53,491 bases of DNA from Chloroflexota bacterium (GCA_009840165.1 VXOG01000054.1:1-53491); one strand, 5' to 3'. Counted from the first letter of the stretch, positions 22,642 to 31,917 are shown. Numbers and translations: made by a program. The notes: generated by a model from the letters alone, not told the origin.

Positions 22642-23643
22642 CTAGATCCCCAGCAGGTTTTCCACGTTCTTCCACAGGATGGCGTCCTTCTCGTCCTGAG
22701 TTATGCTTTCCAGGCTCAGAATCCAGGACACGGGCCAGTCTTGCGCCATGTCGTAGGGCCAGTCGGTGCCGAACAGAACCCGGTCGATGCCCACCGAGTC
22801 AATCAGGAACCGCAGCGCCGGCTCGGTGTACACAATGCAATCGTAATAGAACTTGTCCAAGTATTTGCTGGGAGGCATGGACGCCAGGCGGTCCGCCGCG
22901 GGGATACGCTCCCAACCGCGATCCATGCGCCCGGCGCCGTAGCAGGCGAAACCGCCGCCGTGGGACAGGCAGATGCGCAAGTCGGGGCAGGCGTCCATCA
23001 CGCCGCCCATCACCAGGGACGCAAAGGTCAGAGTGCGGTCCGCGAGGTTGCCGATGGAGTTGGGCAGGTGGTAGCGCTTGATGCGCCGGTCCACGATGGT
23101 TTCACCGCCCTGGTGGAACAGAATCACCGCGCCCAGTTGCTCGGCGGCCTTCCAGAAGGGCATAAATTCCGGCTCGTCCAGCAGCTTGCCGTTGATCTTG
23201 TCGTCAATCACGGCGCCTTTGAAGTTGAGGTTGACCATCACCCGCTCCAGTTCGGCGATGGCGGCGGGAACGTTCTGCATAGGCAGGGTGGCCAACCCGG
23301 AGAACCGATCGGGCCAGGACAGCATCATCTGGCTGATTTCGTCGTTGCATTCGCGGGAAGTGGCGGTGGCTGCACCGGCGTCCAGCTCGTAGTTGTAGAA
23401 TCCGCTGAAGGGCGAAATAACGTGCACGTCCACGCCGAGGGAGTCCATATCGGCCAGGCGCTGTTCCGGGGTCCAGCTGGATTTGGGCGGCAGTTGGCCC
23501 AGACCAACGCCATTGCCCGAGATCAAAATCGGGCGTCCCATAGCGTTCCGCTCGCGCCTGATGCCATGCCAGTCGCCGCCGTCCTCGGTAGCGTGCCAAA
23601 AGCATTGGGGCGTCAGGTGAGCGTGGATGTCGATACTGCGCAT
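22642..23643 (-). CDS. Amidohydrolase_2 (ACMSD-like) family protein, tandem paralogue
   Basis: 333 residues. SIDIHAHLTPQCFW carries the HxH, ICLSHGGGFACYGAGRMDRGW the internal His, and VLFGTDWPYDMAQDWPV the catalytic Asp. It shares blocks with the following gene (TPEQRLADMD, WPDRFSGLATLP, WKNVENLLGI), so the two arose by duplication. It lies 38 bases downstream of the deacetylase gene on the same strand. The role is probably decarboxylation or hydrolysis of an aromatic or unsaturated carboxylic acid. The two copies have diverged enough to suggest different substrates. Confidence 0.88.
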   Translation of the reverse strand: MRSIDIHAHLTPQCFWHATEDGGDWHGIRRERNAMGRPILISGNGVGLGQLPPKSSWTPEQRLADMDSLGVDVHVISPFSGFYNYELDAGAATATSRECNDEISQMMLSWPDRFSGLATLPMQNVPAAIAELERVMVNLNFKGAVIDDKINGKLLDEPEFMPFWKAAEQLGAVILFHQGGETIVDRRIKRYHLPNSIGNLADRTLTFASLVMGGVMDACPDLRICLSHGGGFACYGAGRMDRGWERIPAADRLASMPPSKYLDKFYYDCIVYTEPALRFLIDSVGIDRVLFGTDWPYDMAQDWPVSWILSLESITQDEKDAILWKNVENLLGI

Positions 23644-23681
23644 ACTCGTCTCCGGAGAGTCAAAGGTCAGAAACTCGCCTG

Positions 23682-24566
23682 CTACCGTTGCCGTGGATGC
23701 TTGGCCAGGAAGTCGTCGGCCATGTCTTCGAGCGTGACGAAACGCACGCCGTCGTGGGAGCGGATATACTCGGTGAGCCGTTCCAGCATCAGCAGAACCT
23801 GGGGCCGGCCGCTCACGTCGGGGTGAATGGTAATAGGGAAGACCGCTTCGTCATACTCCCGGTACACCCAGTCGAACTGGTCGCGCCACATCTGCTCGAT
23901 ATCCCTGGGATTCACAAACCCGTGGCTATTGGGGGACTTCTTGATGAACATCATCGGGGGCAGGTCGTCCAAGTACCAGTTGGCGGGAATCTCCACCAGG
24001 TCGGTCTCCGTGCCGCGCTCCAGCGCGTGCATCCAGTAGTCCGCGGGCATGGCGTAGTCGATTTTCGTCCAGCGGTCACCGACCCGGACGTAGTAGCACT
24101 CGAAGTCCTTGTGCATCAGGCTATGGTCATACTTGATGCCGTGCTTCAACAGCAACTCGTTGGTTACGTGGCTGAACTCCCACCAGGGCGCCACATAGCC
24201 CCGAGGCCGCTGTCCCGAAAGCTCGGTGATCAGGTCGATGCAGCGCAGCAACACCGCCTCCTCCTGCTCCGGCGACATGGAGATGGGGTTTTCGTGGGAG
24301 TAACCGTGCATCCCGATTTCGTGACCTTGCTCCACGATCATCCGACACTTGTCGGGAAAAGTTTCAATGGAGTGGCCGGGGATGAACCAGCTGGTCCTGA
24401 TGTCCAGCCGTTCAAAAAGCTTCAGCAGACGGGGCGTCCCGACTTCGCCGGCGAATAACCCGCGTGAAATGTCGTCCGGGGAGTCCTCGCCGCCGTAGGA
24501 TCCGAGCCAACCGCCTACGGCGTCCAGGTCAACGCCAAAACCGCACAGAATCTGTTTTTCGGCCAT
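23682..24566 (-). CDS. Polysaccharide deacetylase family protein (PuuE/PgdA-like)
   Basis: 294 residues. The NodB-type fold shows [39 protein letters not shown] with the metal-binding HxxxH, and [14 protein letters not shown]. The DLDAV and [15 protein letters not shown] segments resemble the PuuE allantoinase and HpPgdA branch rather than chitin deacetylases, so a small cyclic amide rather than a glycan could be the substrate. The start at 24566 follows GGAGGG; upstream frame extension covers a repeat and is not used. No signal peptide is seen, so it is cytoplasmic. It heads a three-gene leftward unit with two amidohydrolases. Confidence 0.88.
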   Translation of the reverse strand: MAEKQILCGFGVDLDAVGGWLGSYGGEDSPDDISRGLFAGEVGTPRLLKLFERLDIRTSWFIPGHSIETFPDKCRMIVEQGHEIGMHGYSHENPISMSPEQEEAVLLRCIDLITELSGQRPRGYVAPWWEFSHVTNELLLKHGIKYDHSLMHKDFECYYVRVGDRWTKIDYAMPADYWMHALERGTETDLVEIPANWYLDDLPPMMFIKKSPNSHGFVNPRDIEQMWRDQFDWVYREYDEAVFPITIHPDVSGRPQVLLMLERLTEYIRSHDGVRFVTLEDMADDFLAKHPRQR

Positions 24567-24683
24567 GTTCCCTCCTTCCATGCCGATGGCGACCCGGGCG
24601 AAACTGCCGTCGGATCGTTGTTCCAAGCCGGCCATATAGTACCTTATAGGTGGAGTTGATGACCGCGATATGGCAAGGATTTT

Positions 24684-24710
24684 CTGGATACCGGCTTTCG
24701 CCGGTATGAC
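24684..24710. repeat. Diverged CTGGATTCCCGC-family repeat
   Basis: CTGGATACCGGC-tttc-GCCGGTATGAC: both arms carry compensating changes from the main family, so the hairpin is kept. It lies in the divergent gap 24567-24819, where nothing else was recognised. Confidence 0.8.
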
Positions 24711-24819
24711 GGTTTCGCTTTCGGATGTCGCCTCAAGTCTGAACAAGCAAGCCTTGGGAAATCACGGCGCCCGCATCCCGTGCTAATATCCGGTTGCGCG
24801 ACTGCGCTGAGGTGGGAAC

Positions 24820-25845
24820 ATGGCACTGAAAGGCGAAGACTGGCTGGCACTGACGACTGAAGAAACTTTGGAGCCGGACATTCCGATTTGCGATCCGCAT
24901 CATCACTTCTGGATTTCCCGCCCCGAGCCGGCGGCGTACCAACGCTACCTGCTGCCGGAGCTGAGTGCTGACGTGAACAGCGGACATAACGTGCGCTCCA
25001 CGGTGTTCATCGAGGTGCGGTGTGAGTACCGCCAGGGTGGGCCGGAGGAAATGCGGCCGGTTGGCGAGGTGGAATATATTGAAACCATCGCCGACGAAAG
25101 CGCCGCCGGCAGCCATGGGCCGACGCGCGCCGCCGCCGCTATCATCGGTCACGCCGACCTGAAAATTGGCGACTCCGTGCGGCCAGTGCTGGAAGCGATG
25201 CAAGCGGCCAGCCCGACCCGGTTCCGTGGCGTCCGCCATTCGACGGGCTGGGACGAGAGTCCGGAACTGGTGAATCGGGACATTCAGGGCACGCTGACTT
25301 CAGAGGGTTACCGGGCTGGAGCCAGGGTGATGTCCGATATGGGACTGGTGCTAGAGAACTCTCTGTATCACCCGCAACTGCCCGATCTGGCGGCGCTGGC
25401 AAGAGCCGACCCCGATCTCACCATCGTCCTCAATCATATCGGTGGCCTGGTGCGCGTTGGCCCCTACGCCAACCGGGACGACGAGGTGATCCCAGCTTGG
25501 CAACAGGGGCTTGCCGAGGTGGCGCAGTGTCCCAACGTGGTGCTCAAACTTGGCGGCGTCGGTCAGGTTCGCTACGGATACCAGTGGGATGCACGGGACA
25601 CTCCTATCGGCTCCGAAGAGTTGGCGGGAACCCTGGGCCCGCTGATGAACTACTGCATCGAACAGTTCGGGCCGGACCGATGCATGTTCGAGAGCAATTT
25701 CCCGGTGGACAAGCCGTCCTACTCGTATAACGTCCTCTACAACGCCTTCAAACGGCTTTCTGCCGGCTATTCTGCCGATGAACGCGCTGCTCTGTTCCAC
25801 GACACGGCGGCCCGGGTGTACAACATCGACGTTCCTGCCTCATAA
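24820..25845 (+). CDS. Amidohydrolase family protein, LigI/TIM-barrel type
   Basis: 341 residues. PICDPHHHFWISRPE has the HxH metal site; FRGVRHSTGWDESPEL, VLNHIGGLVRVGPY and RCMFESNFPVDKPSYSY are typical of the branch containing 2-pyrone-4,6-dicarboxylate lactonase and fuconolactonase-like hydrolases. Members hydrolyse lactones or cyclic acids. It is divergent from the deacetylase/amidohydrolase unit and is followed 147 bases later by an extradiol dioxygenase gene. A ring-cleavage product of that enzyme as substrate would fit, but this is inference. Confidence 0.88.
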   Translation: MALKGEDWLALTTEETLEPDIPICDPHHHFWISRPEPAAYQRYLLPELSADVNSGHNVRSTVFIEVRCEYRQGGPEEMRPVGEVEYIETIADESAAGSHGPTRAAAAIIGHADLKIGDSVRPVLEAMQAASPTRFRGVRHSTGWDESPELVNRDIQGTLTSEGYRAGARVMSDMGLVLENSLYHPQLPDLAALARADPDLTIVLNHIGGLVRVGPYANRDDEVIPAWQQGLAEVAQCPNVVLKLGGVGQVRYGYQWDARDTPIGSEELAGTLGPLMNYCIEQFGPDRCMFESNFPVDKPSYSYNVLYNAFKRLSAGYSADERAALFHDTAARVYNIDVPAS

Positions 25846-25873
25846 TGCGTTAAAATGCGCGCAGTAATCGTCA

Positions 25874-25963
25874 GAATCAGGATTTACGGGATTACAGGAT
25901 TGTGGTTATGACTGCATCATCAACTCAATCCTGACAATTACTGAATCCGGTAAATCTTGATTC
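25874..25963. repeat. 90-bp nested imperfect palindrome
   Basis: GAATCAGGATTTACGGGATT (25874-25893) is nearly the reverse complement of 25944-25963. Inside it CAGGATTG (25895-25902) pairs with CAATCCTG (25926-25933). The GGATTTACGGGATTACAGGAT motif is a common dispersed palindrome. It fills most of the gap before the dioxygenase gene. Confidence 0.75.
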
Positions 25964-25992
25964 AGACCGCAGCCAATTGAAGGAGCTGGAAA

Positions 25993-26988
25993 ATGGCAGA
26001 ACTAGTTTTTGGTGTGGCATCGTCCCACAGCCCGCAGCTCAGCACCCCCTCCGATGGTTGGGCCGGCCGGGGCGAGCGCGACAAGGGACACATTGAACTC
26101 ATCGGGACTGACGGCATCACCTCCAACTACGAGGACCTACTGGCGCGCACCGATACCGAGCGCATCGCCAAAGAGATTACGCCGGAGAAGTTCGAGCAGC
26201 GGCACCAGCGGAACCAGAAGGCGATTGCGCATTTGTCCAAGAAGCTCTACGACGCCAACCTGGACGTGCTCGTCATGGTTGGCGACGACCAGCACGAATA
26301 CCTGCTGGACGACAACATGCCGGCTTTTTGCGTTTATTGGGGCGATGAGGTGAAGGTCACCGGCCACGAGGCCGGGCCTTCCACCGGTGGCCGGCGTTTG
26401 ATCGGCTACAACACTGAGGATCAGCACGTGCCCACCGACTCCGCGCTGGGCCTGCACATCATCAACAGCCTGATGGACGCCGAGTTTGACGTGGGCAGTT
26501 CCAGGTTCCTTGATCCGACCCGAGGCCGGGGCGAGCAGGGCGGCATCGGCCACGCTTTCGGGTATGTCTATAACCGCCTGATGACTGACGGCATCATCCC
26601 CACGGTTCCGGTAATGCTCAACACTTATTACCCGCCCAACCAGCCGACGCCTAAGCGGTGCTACAACCTGGGACAGGCCCTGCACGCGGCCATCGAGTCC
26701 TGGGATAAGGACATCCGGGTGGGCATTCTGGCGTCCGGTGGGCTGAGCCACTTCGTCGTGGACGAGGAGCTTGACCAGCAGGCGCTAGCGGGAATGCAAG
26801 CCAAGAGTGTGGAGCAGATGATGGCGCTGCCGCGGGAGAAGATCAACTCCGGCAGCTCCGAAATCCGCAACTGGATCGTGGTTACCGGCGCCACCGAGCA
26901 CCTGGACATGGACGTGGTGGACTACGTTCCGTGCTATCGCTCACCGGCCGGCACCGGCTGCGCCATGGGGTTTGCCACGTGGGGGTAG
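25993..26988 (+). CDS. LigB-type class III extradiol dioxygenase
   Basis: 331 residues. FGVASSHSPQLSTPSDGWAG near the N-terminus supplies the iron-ligand His region, DVLVMVGDDQHEYLLDDNMPAF and ILASGGLSHFVVDEELD the further conserved His and acid residues of the LigB fold. The family includes protocatechuate 4,5- and gallate dioxygenases, which cleave catecholic rings with Fe(II) and O2. The form here is a single-chain LigB without a LigA domain. The start has AAGGAG 11 bases upstream. Neighbouring amidohydrolases and an HpaB-type hydroxylase (convergent, 27062) make an aromatic-catabolism setting. Confidence 0.9.
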   Translation: MAELVFGVASSHSPQLSTPSDGWAGRGERDKGHIELIGTDGITSNYEDLLARTDTERIAKEITPEKFEQRHQRNQKAIAHLSKKLYDANLDVLVMVGDDQHEYLLDDNMPAFCVYWGDEVKVTGHEAGPSTGGRRLIGYNTEDQHVPTDSALGLHIINSLMDAEFDVGSSRFLDPTRGRGEQGGIGHAFGYVYNRLMTDGIIPTVPVMLNTYYPPNQPTPKRCYNLGQALHAAIESWDKDIRVGILASGGLSHFVVDEELDQQALAGMQAKSVEQMMALPREKINSGSSEIRNWIVVTGATEHLDMDVVDYVPCYRSPAGTGCAMGFATWG

Positions 26989-27013
26989 GCGATTAACGCA
27001 CCGTTCGAGACGT

Positions 27014-27042
27014 GTAGGGGCAGGTTTCAAACCTGCCCCTAC
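27014..27042. repeat. 29-bp perfect GTAGGGGC palindrome
   Basis: GTAGGGGCAGGTTT, one C, then the exact reverse complement. The same 29 bases occur at 31939-31967. It lies between two convergent genes and could terminate both. Confidence 0.9.
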
Positions 27043-27061
27043 TGTTGACGGCAACAAGCTA

Positions 27062-28546
27062 CTACCGCAGAGGCTCCGCAATCAGGGCCTTGATGCGGTC
27101 GGTGATGTCGGTTTGGTCGTAGTTGCGCAGGAGGTTGATGCGGTTGCGGTTGGGGTCGCCGCCGTGCCAGTATTCGTAGATTTCCTGGCGCATCCCGAAG
27201 GACGAGGCGGCGAGGTCGTGGGCGAGGCGGAACAGGCGTGACTTGTACTCCACGCCCACGCCGCGGCCCGGCATGTAACGGTCGAGGTAGGGCCTGAACT
27301 CCGGGTTGGCCAGGTCCGCCTCGCTGGGCTGCATGATCATGCCGGAGCCGGAAATCTCCCGCAGCAACTCAACCATTCGCTGCGACATCTGGGCGAAGTA
27401 GATGTTCATGCCCGAGGTTGACCCCAGGGACATCATCCCGTTATCGGCAAGATAGGCGTTGTGCTCCACGCCATCCATGGCGTGCCGCCACATCTCGGTG
27501 TGCATCGCCATTTCGCCCAGCTTGGCGGCTACCTCCCGGTATTCGATAACTCCGATGGCTTCGGCGATGAGCGTCGCCACGGCGGTCATGAGCTTCATGC
27601 GCTGGTGGATGCGGCAAAGGTTGCCCCAGCCCCGGAAGTTCGCCTCTGAACCCAGCCGTTGCAGTAGGGGGCCGGAGTCGTACAGCATGAAGATGCGATC
27701 CCAGGGCACCAGTACGTGGTCGAAGAACAGCATGGCGTCCTGCTCGTCGTAAACCGCACCCAGAGGATGTCCGTAGCTGCCGGGCCACTGGGATACAGGC
27801 TCACGGCAGAGGATCTTCAGACCCGGCGTGTCCGTCGCAATCGAGAAGGCCAGGATGAACCTGGGGTCGGAGCGGCGCATGAACGTGGCGGATAGCGACA
27901 CATAGGTCTCGTTGCTGATGGGCGCGGCGGTGGCCAGCTGCTTGGCGCCGTGGACGATTACGCCGTCGGCGGTTTCCTCAACCACGTGCAGCGCGACCTC
28001 CGTTTCGCCATCGGACCGGGTTTCGTTTTGCGGTTGCTGGCTGCGGTCCACCTGCGGGTCGCCCAGCGCGTGGGTCAGGAACAGGTCGTTCTCCATGCAG
28101 TAGCGATGGTAGTTAATGATGTTCTCGCCGAAATCGCACCTGGGATGCTTCACTTGCCCTAGCGTGTCGTTGATGGCCACCAGGCTGATGATGTGCGGCG
28201 CGAGAATGTCAGGGCTGCGGCCCAACTGCCCCCACGATTCCTCGTTCCAGATTTCGCTGTTGCGCCGCTGCCGCTTCAGGTCTTCATGGCTGCGCGGCAG
28301 CAACCACGACGTGCTGCACCGGTTCCCGGTGTCCGGTGAGGCGAAGGTCATCTCGTCCTGATACTGCTTTGAATGTTGCAGGTCGTAGATGCGGGCCAGC
28401 TCGTGCACCATGCCGGTCAGCGCCGGATGGCTGGGCACGTCGTCAACCTTCGTTCCGTCCAGCCAGACTTCCCGACCGTCACGCAGGCTGGCGATGTAGC
28501 GGGCGCCGGTCATGGCGCCAGGAGTGGTTTCAACTTTCAGAGCCAT
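27062..28546 (-). CDS. 4-hydroxyphenylacetate 3-hydroxylase family (HpaB-like) monooxygenase
   Basis: 494 residues, close to the usual ~480-520. HpaB-type enzymes are group D flavin monooxygenases that ortho-hydroxylate phenols with FADH2 and O2 from a separate reductase; some members are decarboxylating or dehydrating relatives. Family segments: TGARYIASLRDGREVWLDG, DILAPHIISLVAIN, TDGETEV-type beta strands, FFDHVLVPWDRIFMLYD, and SSFGMRQEIYEYWHGGDPNRNR at the C-terminus. The start at 28546 has GGGAGG upstream. No reductase gene (hpaC) is near. It is convergent with the dioxygenase gene. Confidence 0.9.
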   Translation of the reverse strand: MALKVETTPGAMTGARYIASLRDGREVWLDGTKVDDVPSHPALTGMVHELARIYDLQHSKQYQDEMTFASPDTGNRCSTSWLLPRSHEDLKRQRRNSEIWNEESWGQLGRSPDILAPHIISLVAINDTLGQVKHPRCDFGENIINYHRYCMENDLFLTHALGDPQVDRSQQPQNETRSDGETEVALHVVEETADGVIVHGAKQLATAAPISNETYVSLSATFMRRSDPRFILAFSIATDTPGLKILCREPVSQWPGSYGHPLGAVYDEQDAMLFFDHVLVPWDRIFMLYDSGPLLQRLGSEANFRGWGNLCRIHQRMKLMTAVATLIAEAIGVIEYREVAAKLGEMAMHTEMWRHAMDGVEHNAYLADNGMMSLGSTSGMNIYFAQMSQRMVELLREISGSGMIMQPSEADLANPEFRPYLDRYMPGRGVGVEYKSRLFRLAHDLAASSFGMRQEIYEYWHGGDPNRNRINLLRNYDQTDITDRIKALIAEPLR

Positions 28547-28602
28547 TGTTGCCTCCCTACGCAGTCTCATTTCTACTAGAGAATGGTTACCTCTTTCGCT
28601 CG

Positions 28603-28629
28603 CTGGATTCCGGCTTTCGCCGGAATGAC
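28603..28629. repeat. CTGGATTCC palindromic repeat, CCGGC variant
   Basis: CTGGATTCCGGC-tttc-GCCGGAATGAC, between the HpaB-like and epimerase genes. Compensatory changes keep the stem. Confidence 0.85.
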
Positions 28630-28686
28630 AGTGTGGGGCCGGAGTGACGGTGGGGGCCGTGAATGGCGGGATTTGTCAGCGGGAGG

Positions 28687-29667
28687 CTAATTCAGGAACC
28701 CCGATTCTTGCCGCCAACGCACGTAGTCGGTCAGTCCCTCAGCCAAGTCGTACTGCGGCGTCCAGCCCAGGTCGTGCCACAGGCGGTAGCCGGATAGCGG
28801 CCCGCGCGTCGGCCCCAGGGAGCTGGCCTCGGAGTCATCCCTGGTGGGTTCCACGATTCGCGTTTCAGGGAAGAGTTCGGCCAGAGTGCGCTGGATCTGG
28901 CCTTCCGTTACGGGCATTCCGTTGGTGACGTTGTACAGGTCGTGAGGCAAGCGGTCGGCGTCAACCACTGTCGCTACCGCAGATGCGGTGTCCAGCACGT
29001 AGGTGTAGTCCCGGCCGTGGTCGGAGTCGTTGGACTCGATGGGCTCGCCCCGGAGCAGCTGGCCCGTCCACTGGTACGGAGTGGACATATTGCCGCGGTG
29101 TCCGGTGACCCGTTCCATCGGCCCGTAGGGGGTGCTCAAACGCAGGCTCACCGTGCTGAACCCGTGCAGTTCGCCATAGCGTCGGGCGAGCAACTCGCTG
29201 GCGAACTTGGTGATTCCGTAGAGGTTGCCCGGCTGCGGAGCGTCGTCCTCGTTGTAGGTCTGGTCGGGGTCGCGGCACAGGCCGTAGGCTGCGCCGGAGC
29301 TGATGTACACGAAGCGTTGCACATCGCACAACCGGGCCATTTCCAGCAGGTTGCCGGTGCCGGTGAGGTTGATGTCCAGGATGTCCTTGCTGCGGGCGGT
29401 TTCCAGGTCGGTGCGGTTGACGGTGAACACGGCGGCGTGAACGATCTTCTCGAAGCTGTGGGATGAGCGCAGAGCGTCCAGGGCCGCCGCGTCGAGAATA
29501 TCCCCGTGGACGAAGGTGACCCGTTCCGCCAATTCACCCATGAAGCCCAGTAACAGTTCGTCAACGGGCAGCACGTCCAGGCTCACCACGTCGTGCCCTC
29601 GGGCGGCCAGTTCTTTCACGATGTTGGCACCAACAAAGCCGGTTCCGCCAGTTACCAGAGTTGCCAT
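28687..29667 (-). CDS. NAD(P)-dependent epimerase/dehydratase (extended SDR)
   Basis: 326 residues. LVTGGTGFVGANIVKELAARGHDV is the Rossmann glycine motif; VYISSGAAYG and NLYGITKFASELL hold the catalytic Ser and YxxxK. The C-terminal half has substrate-domain features (SLRLSTPYGP, DYTYVLDTASAV, YNVTNG). The family acts on nucleotide sugars or on related hydroxy/oxo substrates. The start at 29667 follows AGGAGG. It is 24 bases downstream of an MFS gene on the same strand, so the two are probably co-transcribed. Confidence 0.9.
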   Translation of the reverse strand: MATLVTGGTGFVGANIVKELAARGHDVVSLDVLPVDELLLGFMGELAERVTFVHGDILDAAALDALRSSHSFEKIVHAAVFTVNRTDLETARSKDILDINLTGTGNLLEMARLCDVQRFVYISSGAAYGLCRDPDQTYNEDDAPQPGNLYGITKFASELLARRYGELHGFSTVSLRLSTPYGPMERVTGHRGNMSTPYQWTGQLLRGEPIESNDSDHGRDYTYVLDTASAVATVVDADRLPHDLYNVTNGMPVTEGQIQRTLAELFPETRIVEPTRDDSEASSLGPTRGPLSGYRLWHDLGWTPQYDLAEGLTDYVRWRQESGFLN

Positions 29668-29691
29668 TTTCCCGTCCTCCTTACCCTGCAA

Positions 29692-30930
29692 TTACTCGCC
29701 GCTACCCGGCCGGCGCAGCGGAATGACCGCTATGATCGCCGCCGTAATCAGTGTGAGCGCGCCCGCGTAGTAGTACACGGCGCCGTAGCTGCCCGTGTAC
29801 TCGATGATCGCCGAGGCCAGGAACGGCGAGCCGATGCCGATGACACCGTTGATCCCGAAGAGCAGCCCAATGCCCGTCGCCTCCGCTCCCTCTCCCATGT
29901 AGTCCAGAACGGAAGCCTGGATGATCTGGTGAAGGGCGAAGCTGAACAGGCCGAGTCCCGCCATGACCGGAATCAGCAGCAGGGTTCCGCCCACGCTCGC
30001 CACGGCGAAAGAAAGCAGGGCCGCGACCACGAACCCCGGCGCCATGACCGCTTTACGTCCCCATTTGTCGGACAGCCATCCCAATACGGGCGCGGAGACG
30101 ATGCCCATACCGGTCATGAGAGCGTAGTACACGCCGGCCTGGAACGTGGTCATCTCGAGCGTTTCCCGCAGGTAGAACGGCGTCCAGTTAAAGAGGGCGT
30201 TCAACCCGATGCCGCGCAGCAGGGCGGCCAAGATCAGGGCCATTACCACCGGGTTTTTCAGCAGCCCAATGGCATAGGCGAATCGCCGGCCCAGATCTCC
30301 CGATACTCGCGCGTCTGCCTCGCGTCCCAGGCCGCGCAGGGACCACCAGACCATTGCCGCCATGAGGATCGCCAGCCCCGCGTAGATAAAGAACACGTGT
30401 CGCCACATCAGGAATCCGGTGCTTAACAGCAAGCCGGCCAACACCGGGCCGGTGACGTTGCCCAGGTTAGACCCGAACCCGCTCATTGATATTGCGAAAC
30501 CCCGCCGGTCGGGGAACCGCTGCGAAATCGCCGCTGCCGAAGGCAGATGCCACAGGGATCCGGGCACCGATACAAACAACATGATCAGAGCGACGACCAG
30601 GAAATTCGGGGATCCGCCCATGGCGGCGTAGGTTACGGCGTGTCCCAGCATGCACGCCGTGAGGATCAACCCCCAGTATGACTTGAGAGCGTCGGTCAAC
30701 GGCCCGCCGCCCAGGCTGGTCGCGCTGGATCCGGTCTGCCGCACGGCGAACAGCGTGGCCGTCATAAAAGTACTGAGCCCCATCGCTTTGGCGATTTCGG
30801 TGATCAGCAGAGGCAGACCCTGATCGAACATGTGGGACAGGCCGTGTCCCACCGAAAGGCTGCCGAGGACGAATACGCGGTTATTCTTGATACCGGATGC
30901 TTCGGGCGCGGCCGGTGTGGCGGCTTGCAC
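29692..30930 (-). CDS. MFS transporter
   Basis: About 412 residues with 12 predicted hydrophobic helices. GLSHMFDQGLPLLITEIAKAMGLS, the loop between helices 2 and 3 (GGGPLTDALKSYWGL), GSLWHLPSAAAISQRFPDRRGFAISM and GWLSDKWGRKAVMAPGF between helices 8 and 9 mark the major facilitator fold. It has no ATG start; a GTG at 30930 sits 9 bases after GGAGG, while a TTG at 30936 is only 3 bases away, so 30930 is chosen. The substrate is unknown; helix content is closest to organic-anion/oxalate-formate-type carriers. It is co-transcribed with the epimerase. Confidence 0.88.
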   Translation of the reverse strand: MQAATPAAPEASGIKNNRVFVLGSLSVGHGLSHMFDQGLPLLITEIAKAMGLSTFMTATLFAVRQTGSSATSLGGGPLTDALKSYWGLILTACMLGHAVTYAAMGGSPNFLVVALIMLFVSVPGSLWHLPSAAAISQRFPDRRGFAISMSGFGSNLGNVTGPVLAGLLLSTGFLMWRHVFFIYAGLAILMAAMVWWSLRGLGREADARVSGDLGRRFAYAIGLLKNPVVMALILAALLRGIGLNALFNWTPFYLRETLEMTTFQAGVYYALMTGMGIVSAPVLGWLSDKWGRKAVMAPGFVVAALLSFAVASVGGTLLLIPVMAGLGLFSFALHQIIQASVLDYMGEGAEATGIGLLFGINGVIGIGSPFLASAIIEYTGSYGAVYYYAGALTLITAAIIAVIPLRRPGSGE

Positions 30931-31038
30931 AGGCAATATCCTCCGATGGGCGGGAAAAACAATGCGCTGATTGTAACGACGCGCCCCAGAGCGGGCAAGT
31001 TGCCGAAAACTGCCAAACCACAGCCGAGCGTCGTATCG

Positions 31039-31044
31039 TATAAT
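31039..31044 (+). promoter_or_regulatory. -10 element of the small membrane protein/redox operon
   Basis: A perfect TATAAT 67 bases before the ATG at 31111, in the divergent region with the MFS gene. No -35 is evident. Confidence 0.45.
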
Positions 31045-31110
31045 ATGGGCGAAGGTGGCGGGAGGCGATTCAGCGTCTCGTTACCTGGCGTCCGTACCGG
31101 AGTTATCACG

Positions 31111-31305
31111 ATGACCGCTGCCCGCAAAGCGATCGGAATCGGTATTCACCTGCTGCTATTCCTGGCGGCCGTCCTTATCTTCTATTTCGGCCTTGGCGTC
31201 GGCCTGGCATTCAATCCCGCGCTGGGCACCTTCCTTTGGGTTGTTGCTGGCGCCGTTGCCATCCTCAACCTGGTCTGGATCATACGCAAACCCCTATGGA
31301 GATAA
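31111..31305 (+). CDS. Two-helix small membrane protein
   Basis: 64 residues: MTAARKAIGIGIHLLLFLAA..., with one hydrophobic helix at about 8-30 and a second at about 37-58, and a basic end (RKPLWR). GGAG lies 9 bases before the ATG. It precedes the sulfite-oxidase-like gene by 6 bases and so likely heads the same transcript. It could anchor or assist the redox pair, but no family was recognised. Confidence 0.6.
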   Translation: MTAARKAIGIGIHLLLFLAAVLIFYFGLGVGLAFNPALGTFLWVVAGAVAILNLVWIIRKPLWR

Positions 31306-31311
31306 AGCCTC

Positions 31312-31917
31312 ATGGTCACACGAGGGTTCTTTGGTCGGCGCCGTGAAACGCCGCCCCGTCCCATTCCGCCCGGCCAGTATCTGGAGCGCGGCTTTCCGGT
31401 GCTTACAGCCGGCCCGACTCAGCGCGTCCCGCTGGATCAATGGACATTTACCCTTGTTGGCGTTGATGGCGAACCGCTGGGTGAATGGAATTGGGAGCAA
31501 TTCCGCAGCCTGCCCGAAACCGAAATCTTCACTGACATTCACTGCGTGACCAAGTGGAGCAAGCTGGACACCACCTGGAAGGGAGTTACCATTGACGACA
31601 TGCTCGCCGCGGCCGGCGTCAGCGACGTTCCGCCCTACCTGATGGCCTTCTCCTACGGCGGCTACACCACCAACCTGCCTACATGGGACGTGATCGAAGG
31701 TCGCGGCATGGTCGCTTTTGAATTCGACGGCCAGCCCATCGCGCCCGAGCATGGCGGCCCGGCCCGCCTGGTCGTCCCTCATCTCTACTTCTGGAAGTCG
31801 GCCAAGTGGTTGCGGGGCATCCGCTTCATGCCTCAGGATCAGCCTGGATTCTGGGAGCAGTACGGCTACCACATGTACGGCGACCCGTGGAAGGAACAGC
31901 GTTACTGGGGCGACTAG
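31312..31917 (+). CDS. Sulfite-oxidase-like molybdopterin oxidoreductase
   Basis: 201 residues, the compact form of the sulfite oxidase fold found as soluble YedY/MsrP-like homologues. FTDIHCVTKWSKLDTTWKG contains the Cys expected to ligate molybdenum; FSYGGYTTNLP and EHGGPARLVVPHLYFWKSAKWLRGI are other family blocks. No Tat signal is visible, so it is probably cytoplasmic. It is followed immediately (TAG then ATG) by an FNR-like flavoprotein, a pairing seen in other bacteria, in which the flavoprotein probably supplies electrons. The substrate is unknown. Confidence 0.88.
   Translation: MVTRGFFGRRRETPPRPIPPGQYLERGFPVLTAGPTQRVPLDQWTFTLVGVDGEPLGEWNWEQFRSLPETEIFTDIHCVTKWSKLDTTWKGVTIDDMLAAAGVSDVPPYLMAFSYGGYTTNLPTWDVIEGRGMVAFEFDGQPIAPEHGGPARLVVPHLYFWKSAKWLRGIRFMPQDQPGFWEQYGYHMYGDPWKEQRYWGD

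Noticed and set aside
24567-24746. 60-residue N-terminal extension of the polysaccharide deacetylase
   Set aside because: It is read through a dispersed repeat (VIPAKAGIQ peptide) and GGAGGG stands before the internal ATG at 24566.
27062-27240. Plus-strand frame reading out of the 27014 palindrome (GAGFKPAP peptide)
   Set aside because: It is a read-through of the repeat on the strand opposite the HpaB-like gene.
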